Shown here: one piece after another, positions 17,824 through 27,547 of the stretch | Layout of the letters: each line of letters starts with the position of its first letter | Numbering within the stretch: the stretch's first letter is position 1 | Source of the DNA: Cohnella mopanensis | Lineage (GTDB): Bacteria; Bacillota; Bacilli; Paenibacillales; Paenibacillaceae | Direction of reading: 5' to 3' | Assembly: GCF_022352055.1 (NCBI RefSeq) | Contig: NZ_JAKRWM010000001.1 | Span: forward strand, 62,001 to 126,000 | Length of the DNA stretch: 64,000 nt | Position numbers and translations under genes: made by a program | The notes under the pieces: model-generated | What the model was told of the DNA's origin: nothing | The model's input: the letters and a program-made list of their open reading frames with translations, nothing else | The model's database searches: none

Positions 17824-18804
17824 TTGAGCATGTCTACTATAGGTACAAACATCAAGAGCAATAATGCAACGGATATCAAACGCAAACCGGGGAGATCTCC
17901 CATAGTCAAAAAAATAGTTAAGAGTCGACAACTTTATATTTTGATGGCGCTTCCATTTCTATACTTAATCATTTTTAAGTATGTTCCCATGTACGGGGCG
18001 CAGATCGCTTTCAAAAATTTCGTCGTCACGAAGGGGATTTGGGGAAGCGACTGGGTGGGGCTCAAAAACTTCGTCCGATTCGTTAACTCGTACGATTTTT
18101 GGCGCATTCTTAAGAACACGCTTATACTCAGCTTTTACAATTTGGTTGCCAGCTTTCCTTTTCCTATCTTGTTGGCGCTCGGACTTAATTATTTGCGGAA
18201 CAGGTTTTTCAGGAAAGTCGTTCAAATGGTCACCTATGCGCCGCACTTTATTTCTATCGTCGTCATCGTAGGAATCATTAAAGAACTTCTGGACCCTAGA
18301 ATCGGCATGGTGAACAAGATTATCGGATTTTTCGGTTTCGATCCAATCAATTTTATGGGCGAGATCTCCATGTTTTCTTCGATTTACGTTTGGTCGGACG
18401 TTTGGCAGCACATCGGTTTTAACTGTATTATTTTTATTGCCGCATTGGCAGCCATCGATCCTGCGTTGCACGAAGCCGCGGTTGTCGACGGGGCGAGCAA
18501 GTTCCGCCGGATGTGGCATATCGATTTACCTGGTATCATGCCTATGGCTATTATCTTGCTGATCCTGAACACCGGACACATTCTTGACGTCGGTTTCGAA
18601 AAGGTGCTGTTGCTGCAAAATCCGATCAACCTGAAAGCATCCGAAATCATCGACACTTATGTGTATAAGGTAGGTTTGACCGCGCAGGTTGCCAATTACT
18701 CCTATTCGACGGCAATCGGACTATTTAAGTCCGTTATCAATCTGGTGCTGTTGTTAGCTGTAAACAAAATCGCGCAAAAAACAAGGCAGGCAAGCTTGTG
18801 GTAA
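17824..18804 (+). CDS. Sugar ABC transporter permease (LplB/YtcP group)
   Basis: 326 residues from TTG 17824. AAGGAGGTGA at 17808-17817 touches an ATG at 17818, too close to serve it, but lies about 7 nt from the TTG. Six membrane segments, a conserved early motif FKYVPMYGAQIAFKNF and the EAA loop ALHEAAVVDGASKFRRMWHI are visible. It is one half of the channel of a complex-carbohydrate importer with the next permease and the lipoprotein encoded third. As in the first locus there is no ATPase gene, suggesting a shared MsmX-type ATPase. Confidence 0.95.
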   Translation: MSMSTIGTNIKSNNATDIKRKPGRSPIVKKIVKSRQLYILMALPFLYLIIFKYVPMYGAQIAFKNFVVTKGIWGSDWVGLKNFVRFVNSYDFWRILKNTLILSFYNLVASFPFPILLALGLNYLRNRFFRKVVQMVTYAPHFISIVVIVGIIKELLDPRIGMVNKIIGFFGFDPINFMGEISMFSSIYVWSDVWQHIGFNCIIFIAALAAIDPALHEAAVVDGASKFRRMWHIDLPGIMPMAIILLILNTGHILDVGFEKVLLLQNPINLKASEIIDTYVYKVGLTAQVANYSYSTAIGLFKSVINLVLLLAVNKIAQKTRQASLW

Positions 18805-18816
18805 AGGAGTGAGGGC

Positions 18817-19716
18817 ATGAATATCGCATTTCGCAACGAGTCGTTACCGGACAAGCTGTTCACCATTTTGAACGGTTTAATCATTACTGTACTTTTTGTA
18901 AGCGTTTTTTATCCTATTATCTATATTGTAAGCGCTTCGTTCAGCGACTCTCAGGCGGTTGTATCCGGAGAAGTATGGCTATGGCCGGTCCGTCCGACGC
19001 TAGAAGGATATTCAGCGGTGTTCAATTACAATCAAGTATGGGTCGGGTTCAAAAATTCAGTGATCTATACGGTAGCGGGTACGGCTATTAACGTAGGGAT
19101 GACGGTGCTTGCGGCTTATCCGTTGTCTCGTAAAGATTTTTACGGTAAAAACACGTTTATGATTCTATTTATGTTCACAACGATGTTCACCGGAGGCCTT
19201 ATTCCGAATTATTTGCTAGTCAAACAGCTTGGCATGCTGGATTCGGTCTGGGCAATGATTATTCCGGGAGCGTTAACGGTATGGAACGTCATTATCGCCA
19301 GAACTTATTTTCAAATGTCGATTCCCGATGAGTTGTTGGAAGCGGCGCAGCTTGACGGCTGTAACGATCTACAATTCGTCTGGAAAATCGTGATCCGGTT
19401 ATCGGGCCCGATTCTTGCGGTAATTACTCTCTATTATGCGGCGGCGAACTGGAATCAGTATTTCAACGCGATGATCTATTTGAAATCGCAAGATCTCTAT
19501 CCCTTGCAGCTTGTGCTGAAGGATATTCTAGTCAAGAACGATATCGATGTCGCCATGTTAGCGGGAGATCCCGCGGACGCGGCTAAACGAGAAGCGTTAA
19601 AGACGCTTCTGAAATATTCGTTAATCGTGATTTCGACTGTTCCATTGCTCTTGTTCTATCCTTTTGTACAGAAATACTTGGTCAAAGGCGTAATGGTAGG
19701 CTCACTTAAAGGATAA
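18817..19716 (+). CDS. Sugar ABC transporter permease (YesQ/LplC group)
   Basis: 299 residues with six membrane segments, conserved PLSRKDFYGKNTFM after the second/third segments and EAA loop ELLEAAQLDGCNDLQFVWKI. AAAGGAGTGAGGGC precedes the ATG, 12 nt after the previous stop. It forms the second channel subunit of this importer. The C-terminus VKGVMVGSLKG is typical of the family. Confidence 0.95.
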   Translation: MNIAFRNESLPDKLFTILNGLIITVLFVSVFYPIIYIVSASFSDSQAVVSGEVWLWPVRPTLEGYSAVFNYNQVWVGFKNSVIYTVAGTAINVGMTVLAAYPLSRKDFYGKNTFMILFMFTTMFTGGLIPNYLLVKQLGMLDSVWAMIIPGALTVWNVIIARTYFQMSIPDELLEAAQLDGCNDLQFVWKIVIRLSGPILAVITLYYAAANWNQYFNAMIYLKSQDLYPLQLVLKDILVKNDIDVAMLAGDPADAAKREALKTLLKYSLIVISTVPLLLFYPFVQKYLVKGVMVGSLKG

Positions 19717-19725
19717 AGGGGACGA

Positions 19726-21423
19726 ATGAATATGAAAATGAAGAAAATCGTATCGATGGCCATAGCCAGCGTAATGCTGGTTAGCGTTTTGAGCGCGTGT
19801 AGCAGCAACGACAAAGAGAAAAATAACGGAGCTGCGGCATCCGATTCCAGCGCAAGCGCGAAAGTAACGGATGCGGGTACTTTCCCGATCGTAAACGAGA
19901 AAATTACTCTTCGCGTTATGACCGGAGCGAACCCTTCGGTCGAGAATTTCGACACGAATGCCTTTACAAAGTATTTCGAGGAAAAAACGAACATTCACGT
20001 AGAGTGGGAGATTGTCCCGACCAGTATGGTTACGGAGAAGCTGAATCTCGCCCTTGCTAGCGGAGAATTGCCCGATGTGATCATGTCCATGGACGTGACG
20101 CCGGAACAGCAAGCGCTTTACGGTCAACAAGGAGTTCTTCTTCCATTAAACGATTATATCGAGAAATACGGGATCAACACGAAAAAAATGTTCTCGGAAA
20201 GTCCGCTGATCGAATCTACGATCACTTCTGCCGACGGCAATATCTACGCGCTTCCAGCGCCGAACGAATGTTATCACTGTTCGATGCGCCAAAAGCTATG
20301 GATCTATGAACCTTGGCTCAAAGAATTGAACTTGGAAATGCCAACGACGACAGATGAGTTCTATGAAGTCCTTAAGGCATTCAAGACAAAAGATCCGAAT
20401 AAGAACGGAAAAGCGGATGAAATTCCTTTCTCCGGAGCGCCGCAAGTGTCCCAAACTTCTTTGTTGACGACGAGCGTCGAAAATTTCTTGATGAATTCGT
20501 TCACGTACGCTCCTTACAACCGTCTATATGTGAATGATGAGGATAAAGTTACAGTCCCATTCGTACAGAGCGGCTGGAAAGATGGTCTCGCGTTCTTGCA
20601 CAAGCTGTACGCGGAAGGCTTAATGGATCCTCAAGCATTGACTCGCGATCCCGCTCAACTTGTCCAGCTTGGAGAGAATCCTGATGTCGCTATCCTTGGC
20701 GCCGCTTCGGGACCTAATATGAGCGTAATCTCTCAATTGTACGGAGCAAGCGGACGTTGGAAGGACTTCGTTGCAGTTCCTCCTTTGAAAGGACCGGGAG
20801 GCGTTCAACTCACCCAATATGATCCTTATCAAGTCGCACCCGGTAAATTCGTCATTACGCGCGAAGCGGCGAATCCCGAAGCTGCATTCCGTTTCGCGGA
20901 CGCGCTGTACGATCGCGAGATGACGTTGCGCTCGACGATCGGGGAGCCGGACGTGGATTGGCGTTGGGCGAAAGACGGTGAAATCGGCATCGACGGCAAG
21001 CCGGCGATTTACAAAGACATGTCCAAATTCGGAGTTACTCAGAACAAGAATCTGTCACAATCGGCGATTACGTTCCGGCCGAACTCCCTTCGCCTAGGAG
21101 CGGTAGCTGATCCGGAAAATCCGCTCGAAACGATCCTTTATAACGAAACGAAGACCAAATACGAGCCGTACCGAGCGGATATCAAGAACATTTTGCCGCC
21201 GCTGAACTTTACCGTCGATCAATCGCAGGAGCTTGCGGACGTATCCAAAGTCATCTACGACTATACGAACGAAATGATGGCTCGTTTCATTATCGGAGAT
21301 ACAAACTTGGATAAAGATTGGGACAAATACGTCTCAACGCTGGAAGGCATGAATTTGGGCCGTTACCTGGAAATCTACCAAGAAGCATATGAAACGCGTA
21401 AATCCGCAATCGCAACTAAATAA
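19726..21423 (+). CDS. Lipoprotein sugar-binding protein (LplA-like extracellular solute-binding)
   Basis: 565 residues. The signal peptide ends in a lipobox (VLSACSSND), so the mature protein is lipid-anchored at Cys25. A Ser/Asn/Asp linker follows, then a family-1 binding fold with the long insertions usual in LplA proteins (DKDPNKNG-like calcium-type loop KTKDPNKNGKADEIP near residue 226). It delivers an oligosaccharide to the two permeases before it. The three genes downstream, GH29, GH125 and a clan GH-A enzyme, suggest the ligand contains fucose and alpha-mannose. Confidence 0.95.
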   Translation: MNMKMKKIVSMAIASVMLVSVLSACSSNDKEKNNGAAASDSSASAKVTDAGTFPIVNEKITLRVMTGANPSVENFDTNAFTKYFEEKTNIHVEWEIVPTSMVTEKLNLALASGELPDVIMSMDVTPEQQALYGQQGVLLPLNDYIEKYGINTKKMFSESPLIESTITSADGNIYALPAPNECYHCSMRQKLWIYEPWLKELNLEMPTTTDEFYEVLKAFKTKDPNKNGKADEIPFSGAPQVSQTSLLTTSVENFLMNSFTYAPYNRLYVNDEDKVTVPFVQSGWKDGLAFLHKLYAEGLMDPQALTRDPAQLVQLGENPDVAILGAASGPNMSVISQLYGASGRWKDFVAVPPLKGPGGVQLTQYDPYQVAPGKFVITREAANPEAAFRFADALYDREMTLRSTIGEPDVDWRWAKDGEIGIDGKPAIYKDMSKFGVTQNKNLSQSAITFRPNSLRLGAVADPENPLETILYNETKTKYEPYRADIKNILPPLNFTVDQSQELADVSKVIYDYTNEMMARFIIGDTNLDKDWDKYVSTLEGMNLGRYLEIYQEAYETRKSAIATK

Positions 21424-21450
21424 GGCGGAATAAGGGAGAGTAGCTCATCT

Positions 21451-22818
21451 GTGAAGACAACAGGATTTACCGTACCTGACAAATGGAAATGGTTTACCGA
21501 AAGTCGTTATGGGATGTTTATCCATTGGGGGCCTTACGCCCAATACGGCCGCGGAGAGCAAGTTCTGTTCCGCGAACACCTTGATCAAAGCGAATATGCC
21601 CAAAAAGCTTGTAGCTGGAACCCGGAACATTACGATCCGGAGCTATGGGCGGATACCGCCAAAAAGGCCGGATTTAAGTACGCATGTCTAACGACGAGAC
21701 ATCATGACGGCTACTGCTTGTGGGATAGCGCTTATACCGACTACTCCAGCGCCAAGCAAGCTCCCAAGCGGGATTTCGTCCGCGAATACGTGGATGCCTT
21801 TCGTAAGGCGGGGTTGCGAGTAGGGCTCTACTACTCTTGGATCGACTGGCGTTTGCCTGCTTATTTCGACGGACCCGACAAGGATCCTGAGGGCTGGGAG
21901 AAAGTACGGACTTATTTGCATAACCAAGTGAAAGAGCTGCTTACGAATTATGGTCGCATCGATTACTTCTTCTTCGACGGAGTTTGGCCTCGTAATGCCG
22001 ATGATCTGCAAAGCGTGGAGCTTGTCGAAATGATGCGCGAATTACAGCCGGACATTATGATCAACAACCGACTTGGATATTCTCAAGTGCGCGAGGGTTA
22101 CCGCGCGGACGGCGGCGCAGGCGCGGGAGATTCGGATACGTTAGGAGACTTCGGTACGCCTGAGCATCTGATCTCCGTCGATCAAAACAGGCTGTGGGAA
22201 TCTTGCCAGGTCGCCACTTGGCGCTTATGGAGCCATGTGTTCGGCGAACGCTGGCGTCCTACGGATTACTTGCTTGATCTATTAATCGAATGCGCGGAGA
22301 AGGGCGGGGAACATGGCGGGAATTTGATCCTGAACGTCGGCCCAATGGCGGATGGACAGTTTCCTCCTGAATTCGTGCAGCGGGCAATGGAGATCGGCCG
22401 TTGGTTGGAAGTGCACGGCGAGGCGGTATACGGTTCGGATGGCGGCTCCGTAACGGAGTTTATTACAAGAGGACGCCAGACGACCAGAGGAAACAATCTC
22501 TACCTGATCATCCGATTCTGGGATGGGCGTCCGGTGATGAGGCTTGCGGACTTGACGACTCCCGTGAAGAGCGTAACGTTACTAACGACAGGCCAGGACC
22601 TGGAATTTGAACAGAATGGCGAAGAACTGATCATTAAAGGTTTGCCAAGCGAACCTCCGACTAAGCTTTTCCCGGTCATTCGGGTCGAGTGCGAAAGCAA
22701 GCCTATTGCGAACCAGTGGGGAAGGGAACGCCTGTGGGAAGGCGATCCTTCGCGGGTTGCGGCATGGGCTCGCGAGCAACGGGGTACATCGGTATTTGCC
22801 GATGGCATAGAAAGGTAA
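21451..22818 (+). CDS. GH29 alpha-L-fucosidase
   Basis: 455 residues from GTG 21451 with GGGAGAG upstream. Family signatures: WFTESRYGMFIHWGPYAQYG at 10-29, TTRHHDGYCLWDSAYTDYSS, and RIDYFFFDGVWP, whose Asp is the expected nucleophile. The C-terminal part is a short beta-sandwich. No signal peptide, so it works on imported oligosaccharide in the cytoplasm. It removes terminal alpha-L-fucose; position (1,2/1,3/1,4/1,6) cannot be told. It sits directly after the binding protein gene in the same operon. Confidence 0.95.
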   Translation: MKTTGFTVPDKWKWFTESRYGMFIHWGPYAQYGRGEQVLFREHLDQSEYAQKACSWNPEHYDPELWADTAKKAGFKYACLTTRHHDGYCLWDSAYTDYSSAKQAPKRDFVREYVDAFRKAGLRVGLYYSWIDWRLPAYFDGPDKDPEGWEKVRTYLHNQVKELLTNYGRIDYFFFDGVWPRNADDLQSVELVEMMRELQPDIMINNRLGYSQVREGYRADGGAGAGDSDTLGDFGTPEHLISVDQNRLWESCQVATWRLWSHVFGERWRPTDYLLDLLIECAEKGGEHGGNLILNVGPMADGQFPPEFVQRAMEIGRWLEVHGEAVYGSDGGSVTEFITRGRQTTRGNNLYLIIRFWDGRPVMRLADLTTPVKSVTLLTTGQDLEFEQNGEELIIKGLPSEPPTKLFPVIRVECESKPIANQWGRERLWEGDPSRVAAWAREQRGTSVFADGIER

Positions 22819-22825
22819 CAACGAC

Positions 22826-22857
22826 ATCGCCTGCCCGCCTTGAAGGCGGCAGGCGAT
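22826..22857 (+). terminator. Strong intercistronic hairpin after the fucosidase gene
   Basis: ATCGCCTGC and GCAGGCGAT with an inner CGCCTT/AAGGCG stem form a long GC-rich hairpin, but only a weak T-rich tail follows (TGTTGTTAT). It may be a leaky terminator or an mRNA-stabilising or processing element between the fucosidase and GH125 genes. Confidence 0.5.
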
Positions 22858-22904
22858 TGTTGTTATCAGAAGCTTCTTAGCATGAGATCAGGGGGAGGTA
22901 GCCC

Positions 22905-24260
22905 ATGAATAATAATCTATCCCAAATGCCATCCGTCGATATTCCCGAGCTGGAGCTGCCGCAAGCCGTTATCAACCGTATGGCGGAAGCCCAACGTTTA
23001 CTCGCGCACCGACCGAGATTGCTCCGGCAGTTCTTGAACTGTTACCCCAATACGTTGCTGACAACTACGAAAAAAATGGAGGATGGCACGGTATTCGTCA
23101 TTACCGGAGACATTCCGGCCATGTGGCTGCGGGATTCGGTCGAGCAAATCTTTCCTTACGTGAATGTTGCCGGACAAGATGAACAACTCAGCGATTTGAT
23201 TTGCGGGCTTATCCGTCGCCATATGAGGTGTATTCTGCTCGACCCTTACGCCAACGCGTTTAATGAAGAAGCAAACGGACGTCACTGGAATGCGCATGAC
23301 CAGTCCGACATCCCTGTGTCTGATGAAGTTTGGGAACGCAAATTCGAACTTGATTCGCTTTGTTTCAGCGTTCGTCTTGCCTACCATTATTGGAAGGCAA
23401 CGGGGAACACGGAATTTATGGATGAAACATTCCGTCAAGCGATGCGTGACATCGTCAGAGTGTTCGCTATCGAACAACGCCACAATGAGGCATCGACTTA
23501 CCGATTCATGCGAACGAAGTGTCCGGCGATGGATACGTTGGCGGAAGGAATAGGCACTCCTACGAGCTACACGGGTATGATCTGGTCCGCATTTCGTCCA
23601 AGCGACGACGCTTGCGAATACCATTACAACATTCCCGGCAATATGATGGCGGTTGTCGCGCTGAGACAAATGAAAGAGATGGCCATCGCCTGCGGGGAAG
23701 AGCCATTTGTATTAGAAGAAATTTCACGGTTGGCAATATCGGTAGAAGAGGCAATCCAACGATTCGGGACGGTCGAACATCCTGAATTCGGCAAAATATA
23801 TGTTTATGAAACCGATGGACTTGGAAATTATTGTCTGATGGATGATGCCGGTACTCCGGGGTTATTATCGATTCCTTACTTTGGGTACGCATCTTCAAAC
23901 GATCCGATATACCGGAATACGCGGCGTTTCGCCTTAAGCAATGAAAATCGGTATTTTTTCCAAGGAAAACAGGCTTCGGGCATCGGCAGCCCTCACACGC
24001 CGGACGGATATATCTGGCACATGGCTCTATCCATGCAGGGCTTGACAGCTACCGATTCAAAGGAAATTTTAAAAATGCTGGAATGGCTGGAGGTTACGGA
24101 TGCGGGCACGGGTTACATGCACGAAGGGTTTCATGCGGATGATCCGAATGTCTATACGCGTCCTTGGTTTGCTTGGTCGAACAGCCTATTCGCGCAATTG
24201 GTTATGAAAGCTATGGATGAAGGCATTGTGATATTCAAAGGGGAAGAGGAACAGATATGA
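22905..24260 (+). CDS. GH125 exo-alpha-1,6-mannosidase
   Basis: 451 residues, starting at ATG 22905 behind GGGGGAGGT. The family hallmark [20 protein letters not shown] appears at about residues 64-83, followed by the (alpha/alpha)6 barrel with [20 protein letters not shown] and, near the end, [22 protein letters not shown]125 enzymes are metal-independent, inverting and cleave alpha-1,6-linked mannose, as found in N-glycans and yeast mannan. It is cytoplasmic (no signal) and overlaps the next gene by an ATGA start-stop. Confidence 0.95.
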   Translation: MNNNLSQMPSVDIPELELPQAVINRMAEAQRLLAHRPRLLRQFLNCYPNTLLTTTKKMEDGTVFVITGDIPAMWLRDSVEQIFPYVNVAGQDEQLSDLICGLIRRHMRCILLDPYANAFNEEANGRHWNAHDQSDIPVSDEVWERKFELDSLCFSVRLAYHYWKATGNTEFMDETFRQAMRDIVRVFAIEQRHNEASTYRFMRTKCPAMDTLAEGIGTPTSYTGMIWSAFRPSDDACEYHYNIPGNMMAVVALRQMKEMAIACGEEPFVLEEISRLAISVEEAIQRFGTVEHPEFGKIYVYETDGLGNYCLMDDAGTPGLLSIPYFGYASSNDPIYRNTRRFALSNENRYFFQGKQASGIGSPHTPDGYIWHMALSMQGLTATDSKEILKMLEWLEVTDAGTGYMHEGFHADDPNVYTRPWFAWSNSLFAQLVMKAMDEGIVIFKGEEEQI

Positions 24261-27200
24261 GCCATATCGTTATTTTATACGACGCCAGCCTTCCCTATGA
24301 AGGCGTTAGACCCGACCAAGCGGCAATAGAATCGTTGTCTCGCATAGGAAAGATAGCGGCGGCGGGGGAATGGGAAGAAGCACTTCGAAGCGCGGACGTA
24401 GCGATTCACTTACATGGACCCTATTTCCCTAAAGCGGATTGGCCGGCTTTGGGGGCATTTTTGAAACGGGGTGGTGGCTTGCTGCACGTTGGCGGTGCGC
24501 CATTTCGATTCCCTGCGCACCAGGTAGACGGACAGTGGCAGTTGGAGACGGAACAAACGGCTTATCATCAGCAACTGAATATCCATGAAGTGCTTCCTGT
24601 CGATCCTGAGCCTATCTTTGCATATGAGGCTTCTTCGGAAATTCCGCTGCTCAAGGGAAGGGAAACCCTGTTCGACATTCAACCTACGTTTGGTTTCGTT
24701 TTGCATTTTACGACGCTTGACGACCATCCCGGAGACGGAGGGACATCCGGGCCGATGGATGCGCATCTGTATCCGCTGCTCAAAGGCGTGTCGCGAGATG
24801 GCCGGGAAGTCGCCGCTCCCGTCGTGCTCGTAGAGAACACGAAAGCGTCGCATGTCGGGGGCCGCTGGTTGTTCATAAATATGCTAGCCAATGAGCGATT
24901 GTGGAGTTCAATGGGGATACGCGCGCTGGAGGAATGGAGCGCATATTGCGCAAACGGAGTGACCGAAATCTGGTTCAAGCCGAATTATGCGAGCTACTAT
25001 CCTGGCGAACGCCCAACCTTGACGCTGCAGTTGCAACAGCTGTCCCGCTTGCCAGACCGCATAAACCAGCGCAGACGATGGAGCTTTGAAATCGCGGTTT
25101 CCAAGCATGGCGACGATAACCTAATCAAGATTTGGTCTGAAGAGTCGTCGTTAACGGAATCGCGGGAGCTTCAGTTCATTAGATTCCCAGTGGACATTCC
25201 GATCGAACCCGGTTATTACGAAGCCGAATGCCGCGCACAGGCCGAAGACGGCGAGACTAAGGTGTTTCGGCAAGGGTTCTGGGGCTTCGACGAAAAGCTG
25301 CTGCAGGAAGGGGAGTTTCTTTCGCGAGACCGCGATTACTTCCGTCGCGGGAACCGTCCGATGCCGATTGTCGGCATGACCTACATGACCTCCGACGTAG
25401 CGCGTAAGTTTCTGTTAATGCCTAACGTTCACGTATGGAATCGCGATATGGCCCAGATGAGCCGAGCGGGCATTAATTTGATTCGGACAGGCATATGGTC
25501 TATGTGGCGGCAGACGATGTTTGTCGATGGCCATGCGTCGGAAGAGGTTATGCGATCGATCGACGCGTTCATGCTAACGGCCAAAAAGCACGGGTTGGAG
25601 GTTAATTTCACCTTCTTTACGTTTACTCCCGAACGTTGGGAAGGGGCGAATCCTTATCTGGACCCGCGCAGCGTGGAAGCTCAGAGAAGGTTTATTGCTT
25701 CAATCGTATCCAGGCACGCAAAGTCTACTTACGTGCACTGGGATTTGATCAACGAGCCCTCCTTGTTCGATCCCAAAAATATTTTCAACGGAGCGCAGAC
25801 GGCCGGAGATCCTTACGAGCGGAAGTTATATGTCGAGTGGCTCAGCGAGCGCCACGGATCCGATGTACGCGTGCTTCAGGAACGTTGGAACATGTCACCG
25901 GACGAATTGCCCGATTACGAGTCGGTACATGCGCCGACGGCAGCGGACATTACCTTCAAGATCACGGGAATTCAACCGCGCCGCAACGCAAGATTGTTGG
26001 ATTATACGTTGTTCTCCATGGATATGCTTAACAAGTGGACGAGAGAGTTAAGCGAGACGATCCACTCGATTCAACCGGCGCAAATGGTTACGGTAGGACA
26101 AGACGAGGGCATATGCAGCCAACGACCGTCTCCGTTTTTCTACGGTCAAGCCGTTGATTATACGACGGTACACACTTGGTGGCAAAATGACGATTTGATG
26201 TGGGACGGCATTTTCACCAAAACGCCGGATAAGCCGAATCTCATACAAGAAACGGGTATCATGTATACGGAGACTCCGGAAGGTAAAGCGAAACGATCGG
26301 AAACGGAGTTAAAAGCGATCCTCGAACGCAAATACGCCTATGCTTTCGCATCCGGGGGAGCGGGGGCGGTTCAATGGATCTGGAACATCAATCCGTACAT
26401 GGACAACGTGAACGAGTCCAATATCGGCGCGGTACGCGCGGACGGCACGGAGAAGCCGGAAGCCGACGTGTCGTATGAATTCGGTCGCTTTATGTCGGCG
26501 ATCAGCCCGCTATTCGAAGGACGTAAGCTGGAAGAGATCGCGGTCGTCTATCCGTTCTCGAACGACTTTTCCACGCGCAAGCTAGCGATGGACGCGACGA
26601 CGAGGCTGACTCGCACGATGCTGTTCTTACTGAAGCAACCTATCCGGGGATTGTCCGAATACCATCTGGATTCCCTGACCGATCATCCTCCCCGATTGCT
26701 GATCGTGCCGAGTGCGCACAACTTCAGCGGCAATGCTCTTGAGAAACTGTTGCTGCACGTCGAGGAACGCGGAGGAACTCTATTGTTTACCGGCCCAATG
26801 GGATTGGACGAATACTGGCGGCCTACTCAGAGAATGTCGGGCAGGATCGGAAGCACTAAGCTCGCCAACATCCGTAGAGAAGAAGCGCTTGTACTGGAAG
26901 ATAAAATATTGCCGGTCTCGTTTCCGAAGCTAAGGTTCGCCGAGGCGTCCAAGGAATTGAGCGATGACCTTGCGAAGAATGGTCCGTCTCATGTAACCGT
27001 CAAGCGAATCGGAAAAGGGAAACTGATCCATTGTCCGCTACCGGTGGAATTGAACGAACGCTCGGAGACGTTAGTCGAACTGTATCGGTTCGCCATTCGG
27101 GAAGCCGGGGTCCGTTCGGAACTGGAATGGCTTAAGGGCGGCGAATTCGCCGGCATATACGGCAGGAAACTCGATTTCGCTGCCGGAGCGCTATATATTT

Positions 27201-27379
27201 TCGTATCTGAATATGCGATAGATGAAGAAGTAGAAGTCCGCGATCCGGCGAATGGACGGAGGTACAAGTTCATGATGGAAGCAGAACGAACCGTTATGTT
27301 CGCCGCGGATAGAGAAGGAGAAATTATCGGCGTCTATCGACCTGAAGAAGTAAACATTTCTAATGGTAAATATATTTAG
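24257..27379 (+). CDS. Large clan GH-A glycoside hydrolase (beta-galactosidase/beta-mannosidase-like)
   Basis: 1040 residues with no signal peptide. An N-terminal region (1-250) looks like a glutamine-amidotransferase/ThuA-type fold ([14 protein letters not shown]). A beta-sandwich follows, then a TIM barrel at about 370-760 with the acid/base Glu500 in DLINEPS and nucleophile Glu665 in [10 protein letters not shown], the paired glutamates of clan GH-A. A second amidotransferase-like trimerisation-type domain (about 780-960) and a small C-terminal sandwich complete it, an architecture seen in GH42-like and some GH5-like enzymes. Likely removes a beta-linked galactose or mannose. Translationally coupled to the GH125 gene. 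Confidence 0.85.
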   Translation: MSHIVILYDASLPYEGVRPDQAAIESLSRIGKIAAAGEWEEALRSADVAIHLHGPYFPKADWPALGAFLKRGGGLLHVGGAPFRFPAHQVDGQWQLETEQTAYHQQLNIHEVLPVDPEPIFAYEASSEIPLLKGRETLFDIQPTFGFVLHFTTLDDHPGDGGTSGPMDAHLYPLLKGVSRDGREVAAPVVLVENTKASHVGGRWLFINMLANERLWSSMGIRALEEWSAYCANGVTEIWFKPNYASYYPGERPTLTLQLQQLSRLPDRINQRRRWSFEIAVSKHGDDNLIKIWSEESSLTESRELQFIRFPVDIPIEPGYYEAECRAQAEDGETKVFRQGFWGFDEKLLQEGEFLSRDRDYFRRGNRPMPIVGMTYMTSDVARKFLLMPNVHVWNRDMAQMSRAGINLIRTGIWSMWRQTMFVDGHASEEVMRSIDAFMLTAKKHGLEVNFTFFTFTPERWEGANPYLDPRSVEAQRRFIASIVSRHAKSTYVHWDLINEPSLFDPKNIFNGAQTAGDPYERKLYVEWLSERHGSDVRVLQERWNMSPDELPDYESVHAPTAADITFKITGIQPRRNARLLDYTLFSMDMLNKWTRELSETIHSIQPAQMVTVGQDEGICSQRPSPFFYGQAVDYTTVHTWWQNDDLMWDGIFTKTPDKPNLIQETGIMYTETPEGKAKRSETELKAILERKYAYAFASGGAGAVQWIWNINPYMDNVNESNIGAVRADGTEKPEADVSYEFGRFMSAISPLFEGRKLEEIAVVYPFSNDFSTRKLAMDATTRLTRTMLFLLKQPIRGLSEYHLDSLTDHPPRLLIVPSAHNFSGNALEKLLLHVEERGGTLLFTGPMGLDEYWRPTQRMSGRIGSTKLANIRREEALVLEDKILPVSFPKLRFAEASKELSDDLAKNGPSHVTVKRIGKGKLIHCPLPVELNERSETLVELYRFAIREAGVRSELEWLKGGEFAGIYGRKLDFAAGALYIFVSEYAIDEEVEVRDPANGRRYKFMMEAERTVMFAADREGEIIGVYRPEEVNISNGKYI

Positions 27380-27385
27380 TTCAAA

Positions 27386-27420
27386 CAAACCCCGGTTTCT
27401 CAAGTGAGGACCGGGGTTTG
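27386..27420 (+). terminator. Hairpin terminator ending the second glycan locus
   Basis: AAACCCCGGT pairs with ACCGGGGTTT across a 13-nt loop, just after the GH-A gene stop. The trailing T tract is short (TTTG). Confidence 0.75.
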
Positions 27421-27445
27421 CGGCATAAAGGCGGATCTTGCACCA

Positions 27446-27474
27446 TTGACACCCCGTACCGATATGACTATAAT
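27446..27474 (+). promoter_or_regulatory. Consensus sigma-A promoter of efeUOB
   Basis: TTGACA and TATAAT, both perfect, are separated by exactly 17 nt. The expected start is near 27481, immediately before the Fur-type box. Confidence 0.92.
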
Positions 27475-27486
27475 AATTCTTTGAGT

Positions 27487-27507
27487 TGAGAATTGTTATC
27501 ATTCTCA
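27487..27507. promoter_or_regulatory. Fur-type iron box in front of efeU
   Basis: TGAGAAT and ATTCTCA are perfect inverted arms around TGTTATC, close to the Bacillus 7-1-7 Fur box (TGATAATNATTATCA). It covers the region just after the predicted transcription start, so bound iron-loaded Fur would block expression when iron is plentiful. Confidence 0.85.
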
Positions 27508-27547
27508 TATTGACGAATTCAAGCTATGACAGAGGGGCGTTGTTAGA

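Noticed and set aside
18894..18940. Two cre-like elements (TGTAAGCG) at the start of the second permease gene
   Set aside because: They encode conserved permease residues and lack the CA end of the cre consensus; coding explains them.
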